Below, one piece after another: positions 1-8,647 of a stretch of 64,000 nt of DNA (position 1 is the stretch's first letter; each line of letters opens with the position of its first letter). Under the pieces are notes generated by a model. It saw only the letters and a program-made list of their open reading frames with translations. It was not told the DNA's origin and did no database searches. The translations under genes were made by a program, and so were the position numbers. Source of the DNA: Paenibacillus kribbensis (lineage in GTDB: Bacteria; Bacillota; Bacilli; Paenibacillales; Paenibacillaceae); assembly GCF_002240415.1 (NCBI RefSeq), contig NZ_CP020028.1, positions 2,443,501 to 2,507,500 on the forward strand. Direction: 5' to 3'.

Positions 1-416
1 ACAATGTTAAAGTGGGTGACAAGGTACAGGTTCGTGTAGCAGCATCCAATATTGTAACAGCAGGTACAGTTAAAAGTGTAAGCCCGCTAGATGCCAGCGG
101 CAAAGGCTACCCTGTGAAAATCTCGGTTGCGAACCCGGATATGAAATTGAAATCAGGTATGTTGGCTGATATCAGCTTCGTCGCTGCTAATGCGCAAGAA
201 GGCATTGTTGTTCCTACCGCAGCAGTTCAAAAGGATCAAGGTAAAGAATATGTATATGTTGTAAACGGAGACCATGCAAAACGCAAGGAAGTGAAAACCG
301 TTCAAACGACAGGCTCGCAAACGCTGGTTGCCAGCGGCTTGAGCAATGATGAGAATGTAATTGTGAATAACCTGGCGCTGCTATCCGACAATTCACCAAT
401 TACAATCAGCCAGTAA
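1..416 (+). CDS. Efflux transporter periplasmic adaptor subunit, C-terminal part (partial)
   Basis: The frame is already open at the left edge, so this is the last part of a longer gene. The visible ~138 residues fit the beta-barrel and membrane-proximal part of HlyD/MacA-type adaptors: the VGDKVQVRV strand, a GTVKSVSPLDASGKGYPVKI segment, LKSGMLADI, and the late IVVPTAAV strand. Such proteins link a membrane permease to the cell exterior; in Firmicutes they usually sit beside MacB-type ABC permeases, here out of view to the left. A strong hairpin terminator follows. Family assignment is good; substrate is unknown. Confidence 0.82.
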   Translation, partial: NVKVGDKVQVRVAASNIVTAGTVKSVSPLDASGKGYPVKISVANPDMKLKSGMLADISFVAANAQEGIVVPTAAVQKDQGKEYVYVVNGDHAKRKEVKTVQTTGSQTLVASGLSNDENVIVNNLALLSDNSPITISQ

Positions 417-501
417 CTTGGTTTCTGAGATCTAAGTTTTGTTTTTCGTACTATATATTCTTACTATATAAATGGTAGAGATTTATGATGAAGTACATGA
501 G

Positions 502-541
502 CAGGACAGACCGATGCAGCTTATCGGTCTGTCCTGTTTTT
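502..541 (+). terminator. Rho-independent terminator after the efflux adaptor gene
   Basis: A perfect 14-bp stem (502-515 with 523-536) closes a 7-nt loop and is followed by a T-run. It separates the adaptor gene from the next operon. Confidence 0.9.
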
Positions 542-591
542 ATGTTATGACGCATATTTTACATAGGATTAATGTCGGAAAGAGGCTATTT

Positions 592-621
592 TTGACGAAC
601 ATTGGTATGATAGGATAGACT
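592..621 (+). promoter_or_regulatory. Candidate sigma-A promoter of the STM4015-4011 operon
   Basis: TTGACG (592-597) and TAGACT (616-621) are separated by 18 bases, about 70 bases upstream of the first gene of the operon. This is a sequence match only. Nothing else notable was seen in 542-694. Confidence 0.45.
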
Positions 622-694
622 AAATTGGAAATAGATAGTCTACTAGATAGGGGTATATTACATTCTCAGGTGAACGATCGGAGGAATTGTAAAA

Positions 695-1537
695 ATGGAA
701 GTAAAATTAGTAGTGGATTTTGATGCTTATGAGAGTGGACAAACGATGGCTAAATTGATTGAAGAGCTGGCAGCCAAGCCGGATAGCGCGGAAATTACAG
801 ATCTGATTATTGGGGATTGGGGCGGAGCCTATGAAAATTCGCCTGAGGATTTTATCCCGGTGCTGGTGCAGCATAAAGATCAATTTCCGAAGCTGCGCAA
901 GCTGTTTATCGGCGATATGGAATATGATGAGTGTGAGGTTTCATGGATCAATCAAACAAATCTGTCCCCGCTGCTAGAAGCGTTTCCAGCATTGGAGTCT
1001 TTTTATGTCAAAGGGAGCCAGGACCTGAGCTTGGAGCCGCTTCGTCATAGCCATCTTCAGGAATTGGTAATTATTTGCGGTGGTCTGCCTGCCAGCGTCC
1101 TTCAGCAAATATATCATGCCGAGCTGCCTGAGCTGCGCAAGCTGGAGCTGTATTTGGGGGTAGATGAATACGGTTTTGACGGGGGTTTGGAAGATGTTTT
1201 ACCGTTTTTGGACAACAATCCTTTTCCCAAGCTTACATATTTGGGGCTAAAGGATAGCGAAATACAGGATGAAATTGCGATTGCAGCAGCGAATGCCCCA
1301 GTGATCGGACAACTTGAAGTGCTGGATCTGTCTCAGGGTACGTTGTCAGATCAAGGAGCAGAGGCTCTGCTGGCAAGTGAAAGCATCAAGGGGCTAAAGC
1401 ATCTGGATTTGAGCTATCATTATATGTCCAGTGAAATGGTAGAGCGTTGGAAAAACTCTGGATTATCTGTGAACGTGGATGATCAGCAGGAAGCAGATGA
1501 GGAAGATGATTGGCGTTATCCTTCATTGACCGAGTAA
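695..1537 (+). CDS. STM4015 family leucine-rich repeat protein
   Basis: A 280-residue cytoplasmic protein with no signal peptide or membrane segment. It carries several leucine-rich repeats, for example FPKLRKLFIG, HLQELVII, FPKLTYLGLKDSEI, LEVLDLSQGTLSDQGAEALL and LKHLDLSYHYM, and ends with an acidic tail. The ATG at 695 follows GGAGG at a good distance. It is the first of five tightly packed genes matching the STM4011-STM4015 set named after Salmonella Typhimurium loci. LRR proteins are normally binding scaffolds, so a role presenting a partner or substrate to the enzymes downstream is plausible, but this is inference. The family function is not known to me. Confidence 0.85.
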   Translation: MEVKLVVDFDAYESGQTMAKLIEELAAKPDSAEITDLIIGDWGGAYENSPEDFIPVLVQHKDQFPKLRKLFIGDMEYDECEVSWINQTNLSPLLEAFPALESFYVKGSQDLSLEPLRHSHLQELVIICGGLPASVLQQIYHAELPELRKLELYLGVDEYGFDGGLEDVLPFLDNNPFPKLTYLGLKDSEIQDEIAIAAANAPVIGQLEVLDLSQGTLSDQGAEALLASESIKGLKHLDLSYHYMSSEMVERWKNSGLSVNVDDQQEADEEDDWRYPSLTE

Positions 1538-1554
1538 TCTGATGAGGTGGCTTT

Positions 1555-2895
1555 ATGGTTAGGATACCAGACAGTAGTGGCAGCGAGCCGTTTATTTTGT
1601 TCGGAAATCCGGGAAATCGACGGACCACGGGACTACAAGCGGCGCGTAGCAAATTGAAGCTTCCACCCGCGGTGGAGGTTTCCTATAGAGATGTGCTGCG
1701 AGCCATTCGGGAGAACCGCAGTCTGGGTGAGCTGATGGCTCAAATAGCAGCACAAGCTACATCAGATCACGTGCATGGCAGTGTGTATGTGCAACAAAGC
1801 CTCGTTCGAGTACTGGCGGGGCATGCGGGCAGTAGTCCGCTGCTCCGACTGGATGCACCAGGGGAAAGCTTTGAGGTAGAGCGTGAGCTGATCGCTCTTG
1901 GCGCCCCGGATGCTGAAGGGGATGATTCACTGTTGCCATGCTCGGAATGGACACAAGGCAAAAGGATTTCGGCGGCAGAAGCGCGGTGTCTGCAGGAGCA
2001 GCACGGCCGTATTTGGCACCCGGCACAATGGTTCCGGGGCTATTGTCGTCTGCTGGCCTGGCTGCGGAATGAAGCGACGCTGCTTTGGCCCTTGGCACAC
2101 TGGATGAATGATCCAGCAGAAGTGGCTGTGATGTTTGATAAGCGGCGTTGCAGCGTCGTATTAAGCAAGGCGGGCATAAAGGTCCCGCCAGTGCTTTTAC
2201 CATCAGATGGAGCATTTTGTGACCCTGCCGATCTGCATACGATAATGAAGGTGAGCGGATTTCACCGCGTATTTGTGAAAATATTTTGTGGCTCCGGAGC
2301 ATCTGGAGTCATGGCTTATCAGATACATCCCCAGACACAGGCAGAGCTGGCGGTGACCACAATTGGAACGGAAATTGTTCAAGGTCAGCGTGTATATTAC
2401 AATGCGGGACGCCTGCGCCGTTATACGGACAAGCAGGACATTCATGCCATCCTGGGCTGGCTATGCATGGAAGGGGTACATGTGGAGCGCTGGATTCCCA
2501 AAGCAACCCTGAACAGGCGCGTGTATGATGTGCGCCAGCTCGTGTGCGGAGGAGAGGCTTGCCATGCGGTTTTACGTTTGAGCCGCAGCCCCATCACGAA
2601 TCTGCATTTACGTAATGAGCGGCTTTTGCTGGAGGAGGCTGGCTTGTCACCGGGTACGGTGGAATCGATCCAGCTTACTGCGGAAGCCGCCATGAGTGTT
2701 TTTCCAGCTTCCAGCGTCGCTGGACTAGACGTGCTGGTTCCGGCTCATGGCGGTCATCCTTACATTCTGGACGTAAACCCGTTCGGTGACTTGCTGTACC
2801 GGGTGAAGCATCAGGGCTGGAATCCGTATGAATGGGAAATGCTTCAGCTCACCAATGGAAATGCGGTTTTGAAAGGAAAGACGGATGATGACTGA
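1555..2895 (+). CDS. STM4014 family ATP-grasp-like protein
   Basis: A 446-residue soluble protein, 17 bases after the LRR gene and overlapping the next gene by 11 bases. The C-terminal half has an ATP-grasp appearance: a HRVFVKIFCGSGASGVMAY strand-loop-strand (nucleotide-binding region), RVYDVRQLV, and AGLDVLV...YILDVNPFGD near residues 395-420, which resembles the metal-binding Asp/Asn motif. ATP-grasp enzymes usually join a carboxylate to an amine, thiol or other nucleophile through an acyl phosphate. The N-terminal ~150 residues show no domain I recognise. The substrate is unknown; the family name rests on the gene set and the fold motifs. Confidence 0.8.
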   Translation: MVRIPDSSGSEPFILFGNPGNRRTTGLQAARSKLKLPPAVEVSYRDVLRAIRENRSLGELMAQIAAQATSDHVHGSVYVQQSLVRVLAGHAGSSPLLRLDAPGESFEVERELIALGAPDAEGDDSLLPCSEWTQGKRISAAEARCLQEQHGRIWHPAQWFRGYCRLLAWLRNEATLLWPLAHWMNDPAEVAVMFDKRRCSVVLSKAGIKVPPVLLPSDGAFCDPADLHTIMKVSGFHRVFVKIFCGSGASGVMAYQIHPQTQAELAVTTIGTEIVQGQRVYYNAGRLRRYTDKQDIHAILGWLCMEGVHVERWIPKATLNRRVYDVRQLVCGGEACHAVLRLSRSPITNLHLRNERLLLEEAGLSPGTVESIQLTAEAAMSVFPASSVAGLDVLVPAHGGHPYILDVNPFGDLLYRVKHQGWNPYEWEMLQLTNGNAVLKGKTDDD

Positions 2896-3670
2896 TATGA
2901 ACCAAATTGTCGGCTCTCATGATATTGTCATGATTACGCTTGATACGCTGCGATATGATGTAGCGAAGCTGGAGGAAGAGAACTGCCCGAATTTATGCGG
3001 CTCTGGACCTTGGGAAAAACGCCATACACCCGGCAGCTTTACCTATGCCGCACATCATGCTTTTTTTGGCGGATTTTTGCCAACGCCTGCGAATACGGAT
3101 AAGGCTTCACATATCCGATTGTTTCACACCAAGGATACAGGACTGCGCACACATCCAAACACCTGGCTGTTTGATGCTCCGGATATCGTGTCCGGGCTGG
3201 AAAACGAGGGCTATCGGACTATTTGTATCGGTGGCGTTATTTTTTTTACGAAAAAAAATAAGCTGGCCAAGGTGCTGCCGGGGTATTTTCAAGAAAGCTA
3301 CTGGCGTATGACCTTTGGTGTGACGAATCCCCGTTCGACGGAGCATCAGGTGAATCATGCCTTGAAGCTGCTGGAGAAGACGGACCCGGCACAACGACTG
3401 TTTTTGTTTCTGAATGTATCAGCGATTCATGGGCCTAATCATTATTTTGTGGAGGGTGCCGTGAAGGATTCAGTAGAGTCCCAGCGAGCGGCCTTGCGGT
3501 ATGTGGATGGGCAGCTTGGACGTTTGTTTGATGCTTTGCGGAAGCGGGGCAAGACGTTTTGTATGGCTTTTTCCGATCATGGTACGGCTTACGGGGAGGA
3601 TGGCTACGAAGGGCATCGTCTGGCACATGAGGTCGTATGGAATGTACCTTATCGCGAATTTATTTTGTAA
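2885..3670 (+). CDS. STM4013/SEN3800 family hydrolase (alkaline phosphatase/sulfatase fold)
   Basis: A 261-residue protein. The N-terminal DIVMITLDTLRYD matches the metal-binding strand of the alkaline phosphatase/sulfatase superfamily, and FSDHGTAYGEDGYEGHR near residues 230-246 is the typical SDHG metal-binding motif. The protein is shorter than true sulfatases and has no signal peptide, so it probably acts in the cytoplasm. ATG 2885 or 2888 are both possible starts; the overlap with the previous gene suggests coupled translation. Removal or transfer of a phosphate, sulfate or phosphonate group in the operon's pathway is the likely role; the substrate is unknown. Confidence 0.82.
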   Translation: MMTDMNQIVGSHDIVMITLDTLRYDVAKLEEENCPNLCGSGPWEKRHTPGSFTYAAHHAFFGGFLPTPANTDKASHIRLFHTKDTGLRTHPNTWLFDAPDIVSGLENEGYRTICIGGVIFFTKKNKLAKVLPGYFQESYWRMTFGVTNPRSTEHQVNHALKLLEKTDPAQRLFLFLNVSAIHGPNHYFVEGAVKDSVESQRAALRYVDGQLGRLFDALRKRGKTFCMAFSDHGTAYGEDGYEGHRLAHEVVWNVPYREFIL

Positions 3671-3716
3671 GACAAAAGAAATGTAGAAATCAATCCAGCG
3701 CGAGGAGGGAGCAGAA

Positions 3717-5144
3717 ATGAAAGCCATGAATCCAAATCATCCATACCCAACAGGAGCAACTGCCGATACCTCTTCGGGGAAGGACCTAAGCCTGGTATCA
3801 TCCAGGTTTTTGTGGCCTGAGAACCCTGATGAATGGGCACGTACGATCCGTGAAGCTCCCTACCGCTCCTACTTGTATTCTTACCCGCACAAAACAGCTT
3901 ATCGGGCGTTGGATACTCCGCTTTCATTACGGGAATTGTGGGAGCAGGAGGAGCTGGAAAGCTACTTTTTGTATATGCATATTCCGTTTTGCGCGGCTCG
4001 CTGTGGATTTTGCAACCTGTTCACCTTGCCAGACAAGCGGCTGGATGTACATAAGGAGTATGTGGATGCGCTTGAAAGACAAGCCCGGCAATGGGCGCCT
4101 ATTATGGGCGGGCGGCCTTTTTCACGTTTTGCCATTGGGGGAGGCACACCGACCTTACTGGAGGCGCCTTTGGTCGAACGGTTGTTTGACATTGCAGAGA
4201 ATATTATGGGACTGAACCCTAAGCGTGCCTCCATTTCAGTGGAAACCTCTCCCGATACGGTGACTGAGGATCGGCTGGAGGTGCTCAAGCGCCGTGGGAC
4301 AGACCGTGTCAGTATGGGCATCCAGAGCTTTGTGGAATCAGAGAGTGCGGCCATTTACCGACCGCAGAAGCCCAAGCTTGTGCGTGAAGCGCTCGCACGG
4401 CTGGTGGAATATAATTTTCCTTTGCTAAATGTGGATCTGATCTATGGACTGCCTGGGCAAACGCTGGAAACCTGGCTGTATTCCCTGGAGGAAGCCCTGT
4501 CTTACTCGCCGGGAGAGATTTTTCTCTATCCACTTTATATTCGAGAAAATACGATTTTGAAGCCGGGTTATACCGGGCTGGAGCATGATATCCGGCTAAG
4601 TTTGTATGAAGCAGCACGCGAAAGACTTAAGCAGGCAGGATATGTACAATATTCCATGCGCCGTTTTGCTAAAAATGAGGGTGCGTCTGACAAGGAGCTT
4701 TTGCCATATAGCTGTCAGGAGGAAGGCATGGCGGGTCTGGGCTGTGGTGCACGCTCTTATACGCGCAATGTACACTATGCGAGTCGATACGGTGTTAGCG
4801 CCGCAGCTACCCGCAGTATTATTGCAGATTACGTTGCTGCGGAGCGTCATGATCTGGCAGACTACGGTTTTATTTTAAATGCGGATGAGAGCAAACGGCG
4901 TTTTATTCTAAAAGCGCTTCTCCATCGGGAAGGCTTGAACTTATCAGCCTACGCAGAGCGCTTTGGTGTACCCCTGCCCGACGATTTTACAGGAATGTCG
5001 TTGTTGCTGAAATCGGGTATGGCGGTCGTTGAGGAGGGCTCGCTGCGGCTCACGGAGGAAGGAATGGCCTATTCGGATGCGATTGGGGACTGGATGATCT
5101 CCACGGCTGTACGGGAACGTATGGAAGGGTACGCAGGAGCATGA
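3717..5144 (+). CDS. STM4012 family radical SAM protein (HemW-like)
   Basis: A 475-residue radical SAM enzyme. The cluster motif CAARCGFC (CX3CX2C) lies near residue 92, preceded by YMHIPF as in the HemN/HemW group; GGGTPTLLE, SVETSPDT and GIQSFVESE are the SAM-binding core motifs of that group. It differs from HemW in length and in its C-terminal winged-helix-like part. The start has a clear GAGGAGGGA ribosome binding site. It overlaps the next radical SAM gene by 4 bases (ATGA). Its substrate is unknown; the operon partners suggest a modification or biosynthetic pathway rather than heme metabolism. Confidence 0.88.
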   Translation: MKAMNPNHPYPTGATADTSSGKDLSLVSSRFLWPENPDEWARTIREAPYRSYLYSYPHKTAYRALDTPLSLRELWEQEELESYFLYMHIPFCAARCGFCNLFTLPDKRLDVHKEYVDALERQARQWAPIMGGRPFSRFAIGGGTPTLLEAPLVERLFDIAENIMGLNPKRASISVETSPDTVTEDRLEVLKRRGTDRVSMGIQSFVESESAAIYRPQKPKLVREALARLVEYNFPLLNVDLIYGLPGQTLETWLYSLEEALSYSPGEIFLYPLYIRENTILKPGYTGLEHDIRLSLYEAARERLKQAGYVQYSMRRFAKNEGASDKELLPYSCQEEGMAGLGCGARSYTRNVHYASRYGVSAAATRSIIADYVAAERHDLADYGFILNADESKRRFILKALLHREGLNLSAYAERFGVPLPDDFTGMSLLLKSGMAVVEEGSLRLTEEGMAYSDAIGDWMISTAVRERMEGYAGA

Positions 5145-5995
5145 GAGCAACCCTATATTATCGTGGTTCGTTGACTTCCTGCAACTATGCCTGCCCTTAC
5201 TGTCCGTTCAGTAAAAACGTGGATAGTCGGGAGACGCTGGACAAGGATCGGGTCCAGTTGGAGCGTTTTGCCGATTGGGTACGGGAACAGGGGGCTTTGG
5301 GGCACCGACTTTCCATTTTTTTTAATCCGTATGGAGAAGCCTTGATTCATTCCTGGTATCGCAGAACCATGGTTGAATTCTCCCACATGGCGCATGTGGA
5401 AAAAGTGGCAGTACAGACGAATCTGTCGGCTAAGCTGGATTGGGCGAAGGAGCTGAATCCGGCAACGGCTGCGCTGTGGGCTACATATCACCCTGGAGAG
5501 ACGAAAGAGCAGGCTTTTATATCACAGGCTATGAAGCTGTATGAGCTTGGGATTTCCTATAGTGTCGGTACAGTCGGATTAAGACAAGCATTTCCGGCTA
5601 TTCGTTCCTTACGATCGCAGCTTCCAAAGGATGTTTATTTGTGGATCAACGCCTACAAGGATCGTCCCCATTATTATACCGATGCCGAGAAGGCTGAATT
5701 GGCTGTGATCGACCCCTATTTTCAATGGAATTTGCAGGATTACAGCAGCTTGGGGCGAGCATGTCGTGCCGGGGAGGATGTATTTTATGTCCAAGGCGAT
5801 GGACGAGTTAAGCATTGCTATCAGGATCGACGTGTGATTGGGCACCTGTACAGGGATGGTCTGGAAGGTCTGAGCGCCAAGCGCCCGTGCCGGATGAAGG
5901 AATGCGGCTGCTATATCGGATATATCCATATGGAGGAACAGCCGTTTCGGGAAATATACGGTCGTGGCTTGCTCGAAAGGGTGCCGCACAGGTAG
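5141..5995 (+). CDS. STM4011 family radical SAM protein
   Basis: A 284-residue radical SAM enzyme whose cluster motif CNYACPYC (CX3CX2C) is only about 14 residues from the N-terminus. The C-terminal part is cysteine-rich (CRAGEDVFYVQ, VKHCYQ, CRMKECGCYIGY), reminiscent of the auxiliary-cluster (SPASM/twitch-like) regions used by peptide- and protein-modifying radical SAM enzymes. The ATG overlaps the stop of the preceding radical SAM gene, so the two are translationally coupled. It is the last gene of the five-gene set. The radical SAM assignment is certain; the auxiliary cluster and a peptide or protein substrate are inference. Confidence 0.87.
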   Translation: MRATLYYRGSLTSCNYACPYCPFSKNVDSRETLDKDRVQLERFADWVREQGALGHRLSIFFNPYGEALIHSWYRRTMVEFSHMAHVEKVAVQTNLSAKLDWAKELNPATAALWATYHPGETKEQAFISQAMKLYELGISYSVGTVGLRQAFPAIRSLRSQLPKDVYLWINAYKDRPHYYTDAEKAELAVIDPYFQWNLQDYSSLGRACRAGEDVFYVQGDGRVKHCYQDRRVIGHLYRDGLEGLSAKRPCRMKECGCYIGYIHMEEQPFREIYGRGLLERVPHR

Positions 5996-6008
5996 ATGAA
6001 TTCAAAAA

Positions 6009-6043
6009 AGAACCGACCCTTGCATCAAGCGAAGGTCGGTTCT
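6009..6043. terminator. Bidirectional terminator between convergent operons
   Basis: A 10-bp stem (6009-6018 with 6034-6043) has an A-run on its left side, giving a T-run on the minus strand. It lies between the rightward radical SAM operon and the leftward YxcD-like gene. Confidence 0.75.
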
Positions 6044-6089
6044 GCTGTTGCATAACGTGCTTAGCACAACTAATCTGTGCGATATACGC

Positions 6090-6368
6090 TCAGACCTGGA
6101 CAATAGCCGTAATTTCTTCATCCAGATCCAATCTGACCTGCTCGCGATAAGCACGAATATTGTATTCGGAATGCAGGTAACGCAGGATAGCCTCAATCAT
6201 GTTCGCCTCTACCAGATACTGACTGCGGCCCTGTACATGAACTTCGGCTGTATAGCCTGTATCCTCATCCCAGCTTAGCTCCACAACCACATCGGTGGGC
6301 TGAACACCCTTGCGTTCAGCCATATGCAAACAAATGGAGTTAATAATTTCATCCATACTCAAAATCAT
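6090..6368 (-). CDS. YxcD family protein (DUF2653)
   Basis: A 92-residue acidic soluble protein. DEIINSICLHMAERK, followed by VVVELSWDEDTGYTAEVHV and ANMIEAILRYL, resembles Bacillus YxcD. The start is 3 bases after the stop of the membrane protein gene at 6372-6830, so the two form an operon; a second in-frame ATG at 6356 is possible. The function of this family is not known to me. Confidence 0.75.
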   Translation of the reverse strand: MILSMDEIINSICLHMAERKGVQPTDVVVELSWDEDTGYTAEVHVQGRSQYLVEANMIEAILRYLHSEYNIRAYREQVRLDLDEEITAIVQV

Positions 6369-6371
6369 AGC

Positions 6372-6830
6372 TTAGTAACGTCCTCCACGGGAGTCATCAG
6401 GTCTGCGGCGGTTTTTGATGGCACGGTAGATACCTACACCAACCATAATCAGGACGTATATGGCAAGAACGTTGACGGCAAGGCCGAGCAAGCTGCCCAG
6501 TGCACCCATGTTGCCGAACAGTCCGCCAAAGAGCATGCCTGCCAAGCCACCCAGCATCATACCTTTGAGGAATCCGCCGCCACCGCCGAGAAATCCACCG
6601 GTTCTGCTTGTGTTAGCCGTAGCTGCACTAGATTTGGTTCCGCTATCAGACTTATTGATGCCGCTGCTGCTGTCATTTGCCTTGCTTGGTGTAGATTGAT
6701 AAGATCTTGGTCCGGATTTAAATCCGCCACCTCGCCTTGCATCAGCTGTAGACGGCGCAATCATGGCAATCAACAATGTAAAAGCCATCATCAGCATCAT
6801 CATATTTTTCAAAGTAAATGCCTTCTTCAT
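6372..6830 (-). CDS. Small exported or membrane protein with glycine-rich region
   Basis: A 152-residue protein. Residues 1-31 form a signal peptide or signal anchor (KKAF, hydrophobic stretch, then ADA). A Ser/Thr/Asn-rich spacer follows, then a glycine-rich hydrophobic region (GGFLGGGGGFLKGMM, MLFGGLFG) and a transmembrane segment near residues 112-134 before a basic Arg-rich tail. The layout resembles short Tim44-like membrane proteins, but I see no catalytic motif. The start is supported by GAGGGGG. Its operon partner is the YxcD-like gene. Function unknown. Confidence 0.7.
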   Translation of the reverse strand: MKKAFTLKNMMMLMMAFTLLIAMIAPSTADARRGGGFKSGPRSYQSTPSKANDSSSGINKSDSGTKSSAATANTSRTGGFLGGGGGFLKGMMLGGLAGMLFGGLFGNMGALGSLLGLAVNVLAIYVLIMVGVGIYRAIKNRRRPDDSRGGRY

Positions 6831-6986
6831 GTAAATATAATCCCCCTCAGTAAATTGGTTTGAAATAGGTCAAACAACCGCTTACCCGTATTACGCAATG
6901 AATGGAAAAGGGTTTCAAAGAATTTGAATTTTTTAAAATTTAATGATAACGATACCTGAATCCCATGCTTGAATTGACTAATCCAT

Positions 6987-7559
6987 TCAGCCTTGCGATT
7001 TAAGCGCAAACGGATTTGTGTCCGGTCTGACGTCCCCGGCAAGCAGCATGCGCAAAACTAACTGACACCATTCCAAGCCTGCTTTGGCGTTCATAAGACC
7101 TTTTTGCACTAAGATGTAGTCACCAAAGTTCTTACTGCCAAAATGTAAATCTTCTGCAGGAATGCGCTCCAGTATATCCTCCAAATGCCGGATTTTCTGA
7201 ATGAAATGGCGTTTGCGTTCCTCCAGCATGCGGTTGGCACTGCTTTTGTCTGTCAACCAAAGGCAGAACAGTCGAAGACTTAATTCATCCCGTGTGATTG
7301 GAGCAGCCACCGATTCCTGAGACCATTGCTGAAGCATATGGATTCCCTTGTCGGTAATGGTATACATTTTTTTATCAGGTTTGTCGGACTGTTGAATCCA
7401 GCGGGAGGCTAGCAGTTCCTTGCTCTCCATACGGGACAGCAGCGGATAAATCTGGCTGTGCTTGGCCTGCCAAAAAGGCTGGATACGCAACATCAGATCA
7501 TAACCGGAGGATTCCTCTCTGGCGAGAAGCCCCAACAGACCATACGATAGTAAATTCAT
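6987..7559 (-). CDS. PadR family transcriptional regulator
   Basis: A 190-residue winged-helix regulator. LSYGLLGLLAREESSGYDLM, the SQIYPLLSRME recognition helix and KKMYTITDKGIHML are typical PadR motifs, followed by the Vir-type alpha-helical C-terminal domain for dimerisation. I place the start at 7559 because AAGGAGA lies 8 bases upstream; the earlier ATG at 7577 has no good ribosome binding site. PadR proteins usually repress a neighbouring efflux or detoxification gene, but no obvious target is adjacent. 6831-6986 between it and the next gene is AT-rich with no feature seen. Confidence 0.88.
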   Translation of the reverse strand: MNLLSYGLLGLLAREESSGYDLMLRIQPFWQAKHSQIYPLLSRMESKELLASRWIQQSDKPDKKMYTITDKGIHMLQQWSQESVAAPITRDELSLRLFCLWLTDKSSANRMLEERKRHFIQKIRHLEDILERIPAEDLHFGSKNFGDYILVQKGLMNAKAGLEWCQLVLRMLLAGDVRPDTNPFALKSQG

Positions 7560-7739
7560 CGATCTTATCTCCTTCATCCATTATAGTAACGGTTGTAACA
7601 GCCCTGTGGCAGATATTCTGCAGCTTCATAAAAAGTGTACACTGAAACTGTATGGTTTGACAACTTTCACACAGAGTGTTCATAGATTAGTCTCCAATTG
7701 CTCTGATCATTTGGCCTGCATATGCGCTTTTTTCATAAA

Positions 7740-7786
7740 AAGGAGGTGCCCCAAAAGCCATAAAAATGGCTATAGGGCACCCCTTT
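7740..7786 (-). terminator. Terminator of the carbonic anhydrase gene
   Basis: An inverted repeat (GGTGCCC at 7745-7751 with GGGCACC at 7775-7781) has an A/T-rich flank giving T-residues on the minus strand. It lies just downstream of the leftward carbonic anhydrase gene. Confidence 0.65.
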
Positions 7787-7822
7787 GATTTAGAGAAGGA
7801 TATTTTCTGGCTTTTGAAAAGC

Positions 7823-8386
7823 TTACTGCTGGTTTCCGTCAACGACAAGCGTTAACTCTCCGGTGTCCGGATGAATGACCATCCCGTGAACAGGTGTATT
7901 GGGCGGGAGGAGCGGGTGGTTTTTAATAAGCTTTACTGTACTGCCGACCCCTTCCTCAATATTGTCAAAACCTTTCAGCCATTTGTTTAGTTTGATTCCC
8001 GAGTTTTCCAGTGTGTTCAACACTTCTTGCGAAATACCGCGATCCAGCATTTCATTGACCATATGGTCGGCGTTCAGCGCAGCCATACCGCATTCATAGT
8101 GACCTACAACGAGTACCTCGTCCGCTTCCAGCTCATACAGGGCAACCAGTACGCTACGCATTACGCTTCCGAAAGGCTGGGAGATAATCGCACCCGCATT
8201 TTTAATAATTTTGACATCACCATTGCGCAGGTTCATGGCTTTAGGCAACAGCTCAGTTAGCCGTGTATCCATACACGTAATGATGACCATTCTTTTGTTA
8301 GGGAACTTGCCTGTACGATAGGCCTCGTATTCTTTGTTTTCTACGAAAACACGGTTGTAATCCAGTATCTCTTTGAGGTGATTCAC
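7823..8386 (-). CDS. Beta-class carbonic anhydrase
   Basis: A 187-residue protein that interconverts CO2 and bicarbonate. The zinc ligands and active-site residues of the beta class are visible: CMDTR (ligand Cys with catalytic Asp/Arg), and HYECG (ligand His and Cys), with KNAGAI between. The C-terminus has HPDTGELTLV, which fits the short YvdA-like subgroup. I use the GTG at 8386 because GGAGGG lies 7 bases upstream; an upstream ATG at 8407 contains that ribosome binding site. Monocistronic with its own terminator. Cytoplasmic. Confidence 0.9.
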   Translation of the reverse strand: MNHLKEILDYNRVFVENKEYEAYRTGKFPNKRMVIITCMDTRLTELLPKAMNLRNGDVKIIKNAGAIISQPFGSVMRSVLVALYELEADEVLVVGHYECGMAALNADHMVNEMLDRGISQEVLNTLENSGIKLNKWLKGFDNIEEGVGSTVKLIKNHPLLPPNTPVHGMVIHPDTGELTLVVDGNQQ

Positions 8387-8576
8387 GATTGTTCCCTCCG
8401 TATACATTTTATTTTTATGAATAATGATTGGCGACAGACCAGCATAGAAGAAGCCTAATTTCCGGTCAGCACAGGCCGTAAATCAAGCTTTACTCCTTGG
8501 TGGATATGTAGTTCTGACGACTTTTAAATGTGTATCAGAAGCTGGCTGTGCGTGTTGTGTGTTGATTATACTTTTT

Positions 8577-8592
8577 ATTATCATTATCATCA
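8577..8592. promoter_or_regulatory. Weak Fur-box-like AT-rich direct repeat
   Basis: ATTATCATTATCATCA resembles two or three overlapping NATWAT hexamers as in Fur or PerR family operators. It lies 56 bases upstream of the carboxypeptidase gene, in the gap 8387-8647. The match is partial, so this is only a candidate. Confidence 0.2.
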
Positions 8593-8647
8593 AGTAATAA
8601 GCATTGTAAAGTTTTATCCATTTTTAGTTAAAGAGGTGACTTCAATA

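Noticed and set aside
8528..8647. 40-residue N-terminal extension of the M32 carboxypeptidase
   Set aside because: No ribosome binding site at 8528, hydrophobic junk-like sequence, and a good site before 8648.
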